Below are positions 44,071-53,411 of a DNA stretch of 64,000 nucleotides, piece after piece; the first letter of the stretch is position 1; the number at the start of each line of letters is the position of its first letter. The notes beneath the pieces were generated by a model. That model ran no database searches. It had not been told where the DNA came from and saw nothing but the letters and a program-made list of their open reading frames with translations. A program made the translations under genes and the position numbers. The DNA is taken from the NCBI RefSeq assembly GCF_019204005.1, contig NZ_JAGSPA010000001.1, positions 124,001-188,000 on the forward strand. The letters are read 5' to 3'. Source of the DNA: Pacificimonas pallii. Lineage in GTDB: Bacteria; Pseudomonadota; Alphaproteobacteria; Sphingomonadales; Sphingomonadaceae.

Positions 44071-46269
44071 ATGTCCGTCAAGCGCATACCTATTGAAGAT
44101 ACCGCTGGTGAAACGCGCCGTGCGTCGCGCGTTCGAAAAAAGCGGGTATCGGTCGCTCTGCTGGCATACTCCGCTCTCGCGGCGATCTCATACGCGCCCG
44201 CGCTGCACGCGCAGGAAGCCGAAGACGCCGAGCGCGACGCGACGAGCCAGAACCTGATCGTCGTCACGGCGACCAAGCGTGAAGCACTCATTCAGAATGT
44301 TCCGGTCAGCGTACGCGCCCTGACAGGCGATGAGCTGGATCGCATCGGAGCGGTCGACATGGAGAGTTACATCAAGACCGTGCCGGGTGTATCGCTGAAT
44401 GAGAACGGCCCTGGCCAGAACGGCGTGATCATTCGCGGCCTTTCCGCGGTCAGCGGATTTGCCTCCCCAGTCGGATATTATATCGACGATGTGTCCCAAG
44501 CGCAGAACCAGCAGAGCGACCTTGAACTTTACGACATCGAGAGCGTCCAGATACTTCGCGGACCTCAAGGCACGTTGTTTGGCGAAGGGTCCATCGGCGG
44601 TACGATACTGATACGGACCAACCAGCCGGTGCTCGACGAATTTCAGGGCTCGGCGGATTTGGAGGTGTCATCACTGACATCGGGTGGGGAAGGCTTCGCA
44701 ACTCACGCCATGATCAACCTGCCCATCGTCAAAGACAGGCTTGGCATTCGGCTGACGGGCTACCACCGGGATGATTCCGGCTGGATCGACAACATCGTGA
44801 CCGGTTCGAAAAATGTAAACACGCTCGAGCGGACGGGTTTTCGCGGATTGCTGCTCTTCAAGCCGACCGACCGGTTGAACCTGACGCTTTCAGGCTATTA
44901 TCAGGAAATGACCACCGGGGCATTGCAGACCCAGGATCCGCTTTTCGCAGGTGGTCGGTTCGAAGCGGCCTCGCCCGAGGACGGTGTGAGCAGGCAGGAT
45001 ATCGAGCAATATAGCGCTCGTCTCACCTATGATCTCGACTTTGCCGAACTGACCTCCGTGACCGCTTATTACAAGCGCGATCAGCAGATCGATGAGGTGA
45101 TTTCCGATTTCGTCGGCAGCGGCGGTTTTCTTAATAACGGAGATTTCATCCGGCGCCTGAATGATGAGCCGACCAGGCTGTTCAATCATGAAACCCGTCT
45201 TGTTTCCTCGGGCGACAATACGCTCGATTGGCTGGTCGGTATCTATTACAGCGAACGCAAGCAGAGTTTCGACCAGAGCTTCATCGACATCGGCAATCCG
45301 ACATTTTTTGGCGGCATTCAGTTCTTGGGCGAACGGGATATCAATCAGGTCGGGGTCTTCGGAGAAGCCAATTATGCTCTCGCCGACAATTTTGATTTTA
45401 CTGCCGGACTGCGATATTATCGCGAAGAATACACCTATGACGGGGCGGAGGTGTTCCCCGGTCTGCCGGCCAACCCGCTACTGCCGCCCAAAGGAAAAGA
45501 TAAGGCGTGGTCGCCCAAATTCGCATTGTCCTACTTCCCTACCGACGATCTCAGCGTTTATGGACTTGTGACCCGCGGTTTCCGGGCTGGCGGGCATACC
45601 GGCAACACGCCGGGCCTTGCCCCTGACACCTTCGGGCCGGACTCTAACTGGAACTACGAGATCGGGGTCAAAGGCGTCTTCTTCGGCGGCGATCTCGTTG
45701 CGAATTTCGCGGCATATTATATCAACTGGACAGATCTGCAGGTCAGTGACCAGTTCTTCAACCCCGATCTGCAAGCGGATATCAACTATACGTCAAATGC
45801 GGGTTCGGCGGATAGCAAAGGATTCGAGCTCGACATTTTCGCGACACCATTTGATGGTCTGTCGATCAATATGGGGCTTGGATATATCGATGCAAAGCTC
45901 ACTAAGGACGTTCCCACCCTCGGCGGCGTCGCAGGCGACCGGCTTGGCGATGTGCCTGACCTGACCGTGAGTGTCGATGCCCAATATGAGTTCCCGATCG
46001 GGAATACGCTGGAGGGATTCGTTGGGGGATCCTTCCAGCACATCGGCGAGGCTCAGGATAATTTCACCGCTGTCATTCAGGATGGCAACAGAACCCTGGA
46101 TAGTTACAATCTCGGTGGGCTGCGCGCCGGTGTGCGAAACGACAATTGGGAATTCCGAGTGTTTGCGGACAACGTCTGGAACGAGTTCAGCGTGACCTCC
46201 TATCTTCTTATTCAGGAAGTGACCCTGCGACCCCGCCGTATTGGTGCGCGCGTTTCCGTATCGTTTTAG
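44071..46269 (+). CDS. TonB-dependent outer-membrane receptor
   Basis: This ~732-residue receptor has signal region VALLAYSALAAISYAPALHAQ, TonB-box-like NLIVVTATKREALIQ, a plug with SVQILRGPQGTLFGEGSIGGT (about 160) and a barrel ending in ARVSVSF. GAGGGG lies 9 bases before ATG 44071; an in-frame ATG at 44017 is less supported. The gene follows an exported serine hydrolase and precedes an Lrp regulator, all on the plus strand. It probably imports the D-amino-acid-containing substrate or its fragments; this is inferred from position only. Confidence 0.92.
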   Translation: MSVKRIPIEDTAGETRRASRVRKKRVSVALLAYSALAAISYAPALHAQEAEDAERDATSQNLIVVTATKREALIQNVPVSVRALTGDELDRIGAVDMESYIKTVPGVSLNENGPGQNGVIIRGLSAVSGFASPVGYYIDDVSQAQNQQSDLELYDIESVQILRGPQGTLFGEGSIGGTILIRTNQPVLDEFQGSADLEVSSLTSGGEGFATHAMINLPIVKDRLGIRLTGYHRDDSGWIDNIVTGSKNVNTLERTGFRGLLLFKPTDRLNLTLSGYYQEMTTGALQTQDPLFAGGRFEAASPEDGVSRQDIEQYSARLTYDLDFAELTSVTAYYKRDQQIDEVISDFVGSGGFLNNGDFIRRLNDEPTRLFNHETRLVSSGDNTLDWLVGIYYSERKQSFDQSFIDIGNPTFFGGIQFLGERDINQVGVFGEANYALADNFDFTAGLRYYREEYTYDGAEVFPGLPANPLLPPKGKDKAWSPKFALSYFPTDDLSVYGLVTRGFRAGGHTGNTPGLAPDTFGPDSNWNYEIGVKGVFFGGDLVANFAAYYINWTDLQVSDQFFNPDLQADINYTSNAGSADSKGFELDIFATPFDGLSINMGLGYIDAKLTKDVPTLGGVAGDRLGDVPDLTVSVDAQYEFPIGNTLEGFVGGSFQHIGEAQDNFTAVIQDGNRTLDSYNLGGLRAGVRNDNWEFRVFADNVWNEFSVTSYLLIQEVTLRPRRIGARVSVSF

Positions 46270-46320
46270 CAAATAACAAGCTCCAGCCGGCCGTCTCTCC
46301 CAACGATGCCGGAACTTCCG

Positions 46321-46352
46321 CACCCACAGGCTGCACATGCAGCCTGTGGGTG
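46321..46352. repeat. 32-bp near-perfect inverted repeat after the TonB receptor
   Basis: The arms CACCCACAGGCTGCA and TGCAGCCTGTGGGTG (15 bp each) flank a 2-base centre. It lies 52 bases after the receptor stop and about 80 bases before the Lrp start. There is no downstream T-run. It may be a transcription terminator or mRNA-end hairpin, or an operator for the adjacent Lrp protein. Confidence 0.55.
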
Positions 46353-46432
46353 TACTTAGTGACAGCGGTCCGCCACAATCATCTTCCGGCTGGGCGAGAT
46401 GTGGTATTCTCACGACTGTGTGCGGAGGACAG

Positions 46433-46966
46433 ATGAGCAAAAGACAGCGGCTCGACAAGCTTGATCACAAGATTCTGGATTTATTGATAAAGGATGGCCG
46501 GGTGAGCCGGGCCGCCCTGGGACAGGAAGTCGGCTTAAGCCAGACACCCTGTTTCGAGCGCATCAAAAAGATGGAACGGAGAAACGTCATCAGCGGCTGC
46601 CATGCGGCGGTCGAACTGCCCAAGGTGACCGAAGTTCTGATCATCGTGGTTGCTGTGGAAATCCTCGACTACACCCCGTCACGCGCGTCCGCCTTTGTCG
46701 CATATGTGCAGGACATGCCGGAGGTGATTGGCGTACAATCGGTACTAGGTGCCTTTGATTTCTACCTTCAGGTAGCGGCGCGCAATATCGATCATTACCA
46801 GCGAATTATGCAACGTTTGCTTAGCGCCGATGGCTTTGAGATCGATTATCGGTCCTATCCTGTCAGCGCGACACACAAGTCTCCACAAAATCTTGAATTA
46901 TTGGCATTGTTAAACGCTTTTGAGCAGGATGAAGCGGAGGCTTCCACGACGGAGCGTGATCCGTAA
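46433..46966 (+). CDS. Lrp/AsnC family transcriptional regulator (first)
   Basis: This 177-residue regulator has an N-terminal HTH (LDHKILDLLIKDGRVSRAAL then GLSQTPCFERIKKME) and a C-terminal RAM domain (about 65-150) that binds amino acids and forms oligomers. GGAGG lies just before ATG 46433. It follows the TonB receptor on the same strand and is convergent, with an 11-base gap, to a second Lrp gene. It is likely to respond to an amino acid released in this locus. Confidence 0.9.
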   Translation: MSKRQRLDKLDHKILDLLIKDGRVSRAALGQEVGLSQTPCFERIKKMERRNVISGCHAAVELPKVTEVLIIVVAVEILDYTPSRASAFVAYVQDMPEVIGVQSVLGAFDFYLQVAARNIDHYQRIMQRLLSADGFEIDYRSYPVSATHKSPQNLELLALLNAFEQDEAEASTTERDP

Positions 46967-46977
46967 AGAGGAAATCG

Positions 46978-47511
46978 CTATTCTTCTTCGCCGAGGTCGG
47001 AGAACAGTTCGAAGAAGGAAATCCGGCTCGGCTTCTTAACGACCTTCGTGACAGGAAAGGTCGTGTAATCGATATCAATATCAGGGTTACTGACAATCGT
47101 TTCGATCACTTCCTGATAATGCTCGATATCGCGGGCGAGAATGATGAGAAAGTAATCGACGGAACCCATCACGCTATATCCGACCAGGATTTCGTCAATA
47201 CGGGCGAGAAGCTGCTCAAGCCGACTTTGCCGGGCGAAAGTATAATTGCGCACACGGATCTGGGTGAAGAAGTAGGATACGCCAAACAGTCTTTTGAGAT
47301 CGAGATCGGCATGATAGCCCTCAATCACTCCGGCCTGCTCCATCTTTCTCATCCGCTCCCAGCATCGCGTCGAAGACAGGCCAACCTGTTCGCTCATATC
47401 CTTTTTCGTGATGCGCCCATCGCGGTGAAGCGCGTCCAATATGCGTAGATCCAGACGATCAAGCTGGTATTGCATTCCTCGCGCAGAAGTGACCTTGATC
47501 GCTTGTTTCAT
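46978..47511 (-). CDS. Lrp/AsnC family transcriptional regulator (second)
   Basis: This 177-residue Lrp-type regulator has HTH LDLRILDALHRDGRITKKDM and GLSSTRCWERMRKME, followed by a RAM domain with GYSVMGSVDYFLIILARDIEHY. AAGGAAA lies close before ATG 47511. It lies downstream of the dgcN-dgcA pair on the same strand, separated by 155 bases. It and the first Lrp are paralogues of equal length arranged tail to tail, so each probably serves one half of the locus (receptor side and dgc side). Confidence 0.9.
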   Translation of the reverse strand: MKQAIKVTSARGMQYQLDRLDLRILDALHRDGRITKKDMSEQVGLSSTRCWERMRKMEQAGVIEGYHADLDLKRLFGVSYFFTQIRVRNYTFARQSRLEQLLARIDEILVGYSVMGSVDYFLIILARDIEHYQEVIETIVSNPDIDIDYTTFPVTKVVKKPSRISFFELFSDLGEEE

Positions 47512-47666
47512 CGCTTTCCTTCCTAAAAACCCGGTCATTCGCCCGGTCAGGCGCCACACAGCCTAACAAAATAACAAAGGGCCGGGGGAGATGAACTCTG
47601 GAGAATTTCACCGTATTTCGGCACGTTTTTAGAGGGTTTCACCAATGCAGTAAGGGTGTGGTTTGG

Positions 47667-48659
47667 TCAGCCCCAAAGCTGGGGCTCAGGGGCCGCGACC
47701 AAGGCATTTCGAAAGCGTATCGGGTGATCGCGATCGCTGTCGAGTAGCAGCGGCCCATCCAGATCAGCCAGATCGCAGAATTGCGCGACAATGTGAGCGG
47801 GTGCCATCGCCAGCGATGTACCAACCATATTGCCCACCATCAGGCCCAGTCCGGCTTTACGCGCGGCGCTGGCCATCGCGAGGGCTTCGGTCAGACCGCC
47901 GCACTTGTCCAGCTTGATATTCACCATGTCGTAGAGCCGGGCGCAACGTGCCAGATCGGCGGATGTCTGACATGACTCGTCGGCGCAGATCAGGACCGGA
48001 AATTCGGCCCCTTCAAGGCGACTGTCCCCACCGACCGGCAAAGGTTGTTCCACCATCGCGATCTTCAATTCGGCCAGCTCCGGCATGAAGTTCTCCAGTT
48101 GCTGGAAAGTCCAACCCTGATTTACGTCGACAATCAAAGTAGCGTCCGGCCTAGCTGCTCGTACCGCGCGCAGCCGGGCGATCGCATCCTTGCCATCCAG
48201 TTTGATCTTGAGCTTGCCATATTCGGTATAGGATGCCGCCCGCCTCGCCATGGCTTCCGGCGTTTCAATTCCTAGCGTCATCACCGTTTCGACCGGTTTG
48301 GGGGAAAGTTTGCACATCTCCCAGATCGATTGCTGCGTCCTTTTGCATTCGAAGTCCCACAGCGCGCAGTCGAGGGCATTGCGGGCGCCCCCGGCGGGAA
48401 GCATATCCTTTAGCAGGGCACGGTCGGGCTGCCGACCAAGCTCCTCGCGCACAGACAGTATCTGGCTCAGCATTCGATCGGGCAGGTCATCGAGATAATC
48501 AACCCCGGCCGCCTCGCCCCTGCCAAGGAATGTGCCGTCGGTAATCTCGACATGCACCACGTCGAGTTCTTCATACCGATAACCGTTGATGACAAACGGA
48601 CTGCTGAGCGCCCAGCTTTCCTTGCGGAGGCGGATCTCGACCATGGTATCAGGGGTCAT
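47667..48659 (-). CDS. dgcA: DgcA: enolase-superfamily N-acetyl-D-glutamate racemase / dipeptide epimerase
   Basis: This 330-residue enolase-superfamily enzyme has the catalytic Lys pair K151-x-K153 in KLKIKLDG, metal ligands D178 (IVDVNQG), E204 (VEQPLP) and D227 (CADESC), and the opposing Lys249 in NIKLDKCGG. The two-lysine arrangement is that of epimerases/racemases. The ATG overlaps the dgcN stop (ATGA), so translation is coupled. DgcA described in a bacterial D-glutamate pathway converts N-acetyl-D-glutamate to the L-form. Paralogues epimerise dipeptides such as L-Ala-D/L-Glu; that alternative remains, but pairing with DgcN favours the former. Confidence 0.88.
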   Translation of the reverse strand: MTPDTMVEIRLRKESWALSSPFVINGYRYEELDVVHVEITDGTFLGRGEAAGVDYLDDLPDRMLSQILSVREELGRQPDRALLKDMLPAGGARNALDCALWDFECKRTQQSIWEMCKLSPKPVETVMTLGIETPEAMARRAASYTEYGKLKIKLDGKDAIARLRAVRAARPDATLIVDVNQGWTFQQLENFMPELAELKIAMVEQPLPVGGDSRLEGAEFPVLICADESCQTSADLARCARLYDMVNIKLDKCGGLTEALAMASAARKAGLGLMVGNMVGTSLAMAPAHIVAQFCDLADLDGPLLLDSDRDHPIRFRNALVAAPEPQLWG

Positions 48660-49729
48660 CTGTCGAGCAGGATCGAGTCTATCAGGATGTCGACGCCGTG
48701 CGCCACCGGATCGCAACAGGGCAGCCCTGTTGCCAGAGAGACCTGTCGTACCGCTTCACGCTTCTCGCATTCGTCGAGAGACGACGTGTTGAGGCTTATA
48801 CCGGCGCAGCGCACATCAGGGTTGGTCAGCCTGGCCAATGACAGATATCGGGAAACGCATGCGCCGAGGTCGGGAATGGGAAAATCGGGATAGTCGTCGA
48901 TTGTTGCACGCGCCACGTCGTGACACAGTACGATGACATCGGGTTGCGATCCGTGCAGCAAGCCCAGGCTCACCGCCGCGTAAGCCGGGTGATAGAGCGA
49001 GCCCTGTCCCTCGATAATGTCCCAATGATCGGGCGCACGATCAGGCGTCAGCTGTTCTGCGGCGCCTGAGAGAAAGTCGCTCACCACACTATCCATGGGG
49101 ATCCCGCGCCCCGCGATGAGGATGCCGGTCTGTCCGGTCGCGCGGAACTGGGCGTCGATCTCGCGCTGCTGCAGTCCCTTTTCGAGGGCGAGCGCGGTGT
49201 ACTTCTTGCCAACGGCGCAATCGGTTCCGACCGTGAGCAGCCGCTTGCCGCTGCGGCGGCGTCCGGTCGCGACCGGTATGGCATCAGGCGGCACCCGAAC
49301 GTCGATGAGCTTTGTTCTGTTTTCGCGTGCCAAGGCGACAAGCTCTGGATTGTCCGCCAGTTTTGTGTGAAATCCGCTGACAATATCAAGGCCGTGCTTC
49401 AGCGCTTCCCTCAACACCGGCAGCCAATGATCATATATCCGCCCGCCATCGGGTGCTGCCCCCAATAGCAGGCTGCCCGCACCAGCCTCGACCGCCTTCG
49501 CCACGGTCATATCGGGCAGGCCGAGGTCCGCCTTACAGCCATCAAGACGAAGTTGCCCCAGGCAGCGTTCGGGACGCCAGTGATGCACGCCCATGCCGGT
49601 TTTTGCGAGCACATTGCTTTGCACGTCGCCCAGGAAAATCAGGAAAGGCGTCCTTAGCTCGGGCAGCGTCCGCACAAATCCATTTGTCGATCCTTCAACG
49701 TCCAGGACCTGGCTATTTGCATGTGCCAT
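48656..49729 (-). CDS. dgcN: DgcN: D-glutamate N-acetyltransferase (DUF1611)
   Basis: This ~357-residue DUF1611 protein has a Rossmann-like N-terminal domain (about 25-125) and a P-loop-like segment VGTDCAVGKKYTALAL (about 167-182). The C-terminal half has WDIIEGQGSLYHPAYAAV, conserved in the family. DgcN acetylates D-glutamate, feeding DgcA. It is cotranscribed and coupled with dgcA and divergent from the lipoprotein D-aminoacylase. ATG 49729 is chosen because GGGGA lies about 9 bases upstream; a TTG six codons earlier is unlikely. Confidence 0.88.
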   Translation of the reverse strand: MAHANSQVLDVEGSTNGFVRTLPELRTPFLIFLGDVQSNVLAKTGMGVHHWRPERCLGQLRLDGCKADLGLPDMTVAKAVEAGAGSLLLGAAPDGGRIYDHWLPVLREALKHGLDIVSGFHTKLADNPELVALARENRTKLIDVRVPPDAIPVATGRRRSGKRLLTVGTDCAVGKKYTALALEKGLQQREIDAQFRATGQTGILIAGRGIPMDSVVSDFLSGAAEQLTPDRAPDHWDIIEGQGSLYHPAYAAVSLGLLHGSQPDVIVLCHDVARATIDDYPDFPIPDLGACVSRYLSLARLTNPDVRCAGISLNTSSLDECEKREAVRQVSLATGLPCCDPVAHGVDILIDSILLDR

Positions 49730-50046
49730 CAGTCTCGTCCCCGCCAATATTGTCCATCGTGCTGAGCCGCCCGGTCTCTCTCCGGCAGTCTCTCAACCTG
49801 GTCAGGAATAGGTCTGGCTGTGCGGGGAATGTTGTCGCTTTTTCACGATTATCCGGTTCTTTTTCCTGAAATTCATGATGAGGAACCGCGAGAATCGGAG
49901 TGCGATCATGAAGCGGCAGGATGATTCCGCTCCGCAAGTGTCCGACAAAGATGACAGTCTTCGCATGCTTTGGGTTAGCTGGATTGCGGTTGTCGCGCGG
50001 CGTCATTCGCCAGCGTCACGAGGTCAGGCATAAGGTTACAAGGCAG
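49730..50046. other. intergenic region between dgcN and the lipoprotein D-aminoacylase
   Basis: These 317 bases separate divergent genes and should hold both promoters and probably an Lrp site. I see no clear palindrome beyond short GGTTC/GAACC arms near 49855-49887, and no additional gene. Confidence 0.45.
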
Positions 50047-51771
50047 ATGGGCATCTTCTCGAAATTGACGCAAATCGGTTGCGCTCTCGCTTTGGCGGGA
50101 TGCGCTCATACGGTGGAAACGCCGCTCGGACCGGCACTTTATGACACGATCATTCGCGGTGCGACGATCTATGACGGGTCGGGCGGCGCGGGATATCGGG
50201 GTGACGTGGCCATTCGCGGGGATCGCATTGCCGCGGTTGGAAACATTGCCGATGCGCGCGCGCAGCGGGAGTTCGATGCTTCCGGTCTGGCCATCGCGCC
50301 CGGCTTCATCAACACCCTCAGTTGGTCGACATCCTCCCTGATCGTCGATGGCCGGGCGCAAAGCGTTGTGCGCCAGGGCGTCACCACCGAGATCATGGGC
50401 GAGGGGTTTTCGTGGGGGCCATTTCCCGAAGGGGGCGGCAAAGAGGTCACCAATCTGTTCGGCGAGTATGACTACCCGGTCGACTGGCGCACGCTGGGCG
50501 AATATCTTGAAAAGCTGGAGAAGCGCGGCGTTTCCGTCAATGTCGGGTCATTCGTGGGGTCGGCGACATTGCGGATCTATGTTGCGGGACTGTCAGACGC
50601 GCCATTGACGGGCACGCAGTACGACCAGATGAAACGGCTCATGGAAGAGGCGATGCGCGAAGGGGCGCTCGGTCTCGGTTCGGCAATGATGTACGTGCCC
50701 GATACATTCAATACGACCAAAGAACTGATTGGGCTTGCGCGAATTGCCGGGGAGCATGGCGGGTCGTTTATCGCCCATATGCGTGATGAAGGCTTCGCCA
50801 TCGAAGAGTCGATAGCCGAGATGATCGAAATCGCCGAAAAAGCATCCGTGCCGGTCGAGATCTACCATCTTAAGGTGGCGGGGAAAGACAATTGGGGCAA
50901 GCTGGACAAGATCATAGACCAGATCGAGGGCGCGCAAGCGCGCGGGATCGATCTCCGCGCCAATATGTACACTTATACCGCCGGATCATCGGGCCTGGAT
51001 GCGGCCATGCCGCCCTGGGTTCAGGAGGGCGGGATTGACAGCTGGATCGAGCGTTTGACAGATCCCGAGGTGAGACGGCGGGTCGCCCATGAAATGCGCC
51101 ATTCGACCGAGGGGTGGAGCAATACCTATCTCGAGGCGGGCTCACCGGACAATGTTATCATCGTAGGGGTCGATTCCGAAGAGCTGCGCCCGTTTATCGG
51201 CAAGAGCCTGGCAGAGATCGCCGCGCTATGGGCGGTCAGCCCGGAAGAGGCTGCGATGGACCTGGTGATACAGGATCGCTCGCGTCTCCATGTCGTCTAT
51301 TTCATGATGTCGGAGGAGAATGTTCGGCGTCAGATCGCCTTGCCCTGGGTCAGCTTCGGCTCGGATGGGGAAGCCATGGCACCTGAAGGTGTCTTTCTGA
51401 AAAACTCCGCCCATCCACGTTCCTACGGCAATTTTGCGCGCCTGCTTGGCAAATATGTGAGAGAAGAGCGGGTTATTCCGCTTGGCGAAGCGATCAGAAA
51501 ACTGACGTCTCTTCCGGCGGAGAACTTCAAGCTAAGGGAAAGGGGGCGGATCGCGCCCGGCTATTTCGCCGATCTGGTCCTGTTCGATCCCGCAACTGTC
51601 GGGGAACGTGCGACATATGAGGCGCCACATCAATATGCACAGGGCGTCGAGCAGGTATGGGTCAATGGCATTCAGGTTATTGCCGATGGAGAGCATAACG
51701 GCGCGCTGCCCGGCAGGGTGCTGCGTGGCCCCGGCTGGAGCGGATGGTCCCGCAAGGCCGAACGCGACTGA
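50047..51771 (+). CDS. lipoprotein D-aminoacylase family amidohydrolase lacking the HxH motif
   Basis: This ~574-residue protein has a type II signal peptide with lipobox LAGC. The core starts YDTIIRGATIYDGSGG. The position of the usual metal motif (PGFIDxHxH) reads PGFINTLSW (about residues 86-93), so the first His pair is gone. H244 (IAHMRDEG), H274 (IYHLKVAG), D440 (GSDGEAM) and E119 (MGEG, where classical enzymes have Cys) remain. This matches a known subgroup of sphingomonad D-aminoacylase relatives, probably mono-metal hydrolases acting on N-acyl-D-amino acids or similar amides. AAGGCAG precedes the ATG. Confidence 0.85.
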   Translation: MGIFSKLTQIGCALALAGCAHTVETPLGPALYDTIIRGATIYDGSGGAGYRGDVAIRGDRIAAVGNIADARAQREFDASGLAIAPGFINTLSWSTSSLIVDGRAQSVVRQGVTTEIMGEGFSWGPFPEGGGKEVTNLFGEYDYPVDWRTLGEYLEKLEKRGVSVNVGSFVGSATLRIYVAGLSDAPLTGTQYDQMKRLMEEAMREGALGLGSAMMYVPDTFNTTKELIGLARIAGEHGGSFIAHMRDEGFAIEESIAEMIEIAEKASVPVEIYHLKVAGKDNWGKLDKIIDQIEGAQARGIDLRANMYTYTAGSSGLDAAMPPWVQEGGIDSWIERLTDPEVRRRVAHEMRHSTEGWSNTYLEAGSPDNVIIVGVDSEELRPFIGKSLAEIAALWAVSPEEAAMDLVIQDRSRLHVVYFMMSEENVRRQIALPWVSFGSDGEAMAPEGVFLKNSAHPRSYGNFARLLGKYVREERVIPLGEAIRKLTSLPAENFKLRERGRIAPGYFADLVLFDPATVGERATYEAPHQYAQGVEQVWVNGIQVIADGEHNGALPGRVLRGPGWSGWSRKAERD

Positions 51772-51804
51772 AAACGAGTGCCTGCGCCGCCAGGCTTCTG
51801 CCCC

Positions 51805-53364
51805 TTAAAGACCAGGCAGGATCGCCTCTACAAGACGTGGTCCGGGTGCGTCGATGGCCTCTTTCAGCGCGGCTTCGAGCTCTTTAACGGTCGTGGCTCT
51901 CTGCCCTGGCACACCCATGCCTTGCGCAAGAGAAACCCAATCGATTGAGGGGTTGCTCAGGTCGAGAAGCGCGCGCGCCTGCGGGCCAGCCGAGCCCGCA
52001 CCGATCCGGGAAAGCTCGACATTCAGAATTGCGTAGCTGGAATTGTTGAGGATCAGCGTCGTGATATTGAGCTCCTCGCGGGCCATGGTCCACAGGGCCT
52101 GCGGTGTGTACATGGCGCTGCCATCGGCCTGCAGACAGATGACCTTACGGTCTGGACAAGCGATCGCCGCGCCCACCGCGAGCGGCAGACCTTGGCCAAT
52201 CGCCCCGCCTGTCAGCGTCAGCCAGTCATGCGCACGAGCAGTCATTGTTGCGGGAAAAAGCGCCAGTGATCCGGTGGCCGCTTCGTCGGAGATTATGGCA
52301 TTTTCCGGTATGAGCCTGGCCACGACCGCCGCCAGATTGCCTGGGTCGAGCGGCCCTCTCGCCGAGGTGCCCTGCGCAGGTTCGGATCGCGCGGCGTCCC
52401 GCGTGCCTGCGGGTGTATCGAGCCGGGCGGCCAGCGCCTTCAGCGCGTAGGTCACGTCTTCATATGGGCTGGATAATCCAATGGAGTTGACGTGATCGGG
52501 AATGAGCACGCCGGGCTTGCCCGGATAGGCGAAAAAAGCGACCGGCTTTTCGGCACCGGCGATAATAACGCTCCCAAAGCGCCCGAGCGTCTCCATCGCA
52601 GCTTCGGCGAAATAGGGTAGTCGCTGGACGACCGGGCGTGATCCCCCGCGTTCGATCCGCGCAGGAAAGGTCTCGCAAAACAGCGTGACACCGGTGGCTT
52701 CGGCGATCCGGCCCGCCGTTTCCAGCGCCTCTCCCGTTAACGCCTTGCCGCCCAGCAGAATGGCGCAATCCTCGCCCGATTGCAGGGCGTCGTGCGCCGC
52801 GGCGATACGCTCTATGGGCGGCCGCTCGACTTCAGCCATTTGCGGCAGTTCCGCTGGCTGCGCCCCTTCGCTCCAGGCAAGATCGGCTGGCGCGATCAAC
52901 GTTGCGACATTTCCGGGATAAGTCGTGGAAGCGGCAACCGCCTCGGCAGCGTCGGTGGCAAAATCCTCCAATAATTGTGAATGGCGCACCCAGTCCGACA
53001 CCGGTTCTGCAATGCCCCGTATGTCCGACGTCAGCGGCGCGTCATATTGCAGATGATAAGTTGCATGGTCGCCCACGACATTGACGATCGGCGTTCGTGC
53101 ACGCCGCGCATTGTGCAGGTTGGCCACGCCATTGCCCAGGCCCGCCCCCAGATGAAGCAGGGTAGCAGCAGGCGTCCCCGCCATTCTGCCATAGCCGTCG
53201 GCGGCTCCGGTCGCGACCCCCTCGAACAGGCAGAGGACGGCGCGCATTCGATCGCGGCCGTCAAGAGCTGCGACGAATTGCATTTCCGATGTTCCTGGAT
53301 TTGCAAAACACACCCGCACACCAGCAGCGAGAAGGGTATCAATCAAAGCTTCGGCGCCATTCAT
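51805..53364 (-). CDS. ThDP-dependent acetolactate synthase-like enzyme
   Basis: This ~519-residue protein has the ThDP-enzyme domain order: Pyr domain with the cofactor-activating Glu in NPGTSEM (about 27), a central domain, and a PP domain with ThDP motif LQADGSAMYT ... ILNNSSYAI (about 415-450). It resembles the large-subunit-like decarboxylases (benzoylformate decarboxylase/IlvB-type) rather than genuine acetolactate synthase, and no small subunit gene is present. It could decarboxylate a 2-oxo acid made by DadA. Of several adjacent ATGs, 53364 has the best spacing from GAGG. It is on the same strand as the GPH transporter upstream. Confidence 0.85.
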   Translation of the reverse strand: MNGAEALIDTLLAAGVRVCFANPGTSEMQFVAALDGRDRMRAVLCLFEGVATGAADGYGRMAGTPAATLLHLGAGLGNGVANLHNARRARTPIVNVVGDHATYHLQYDAPLTSDIRGIAEPVSDWVRHSQLLEDFATDAAEAVAASTTYPGNVATLIAPADLAWSEGAQPAELPQMAEVERPPIERIAAAHDALQSGEDCAILLGGKALTGEALETAGRIAEATGVTLFCETFPARIERGGSRPVVQRLPYFAEAAMETLGRFGSVIIAGAEKPVAFFAYPGKPGVLIPDHVNSIGLSSPYEDVTYALKALAARLDTPAGTRDAARSEPAQGTSARGPLDPGNLAAVVARLIPENAIISDEAATGSLALFPATMTARAHDWLTLTGGAIGQGLPLAVGAAIACPDRKVICLQADGSAMYTPQALWTMAREELNITTLILNNSSYAILNVELSRIGAGSAGPQARALLDLSNPSIDWVSLAQGMGVPGQRATTVKELEAALKEAIDAPGPRLVEAILPGL

Positions 53365-53411
53365 CTTCATCATCCTCGCTAGGGGCTGGGGTAAGGGAGC
53401 GGTCGATGACC

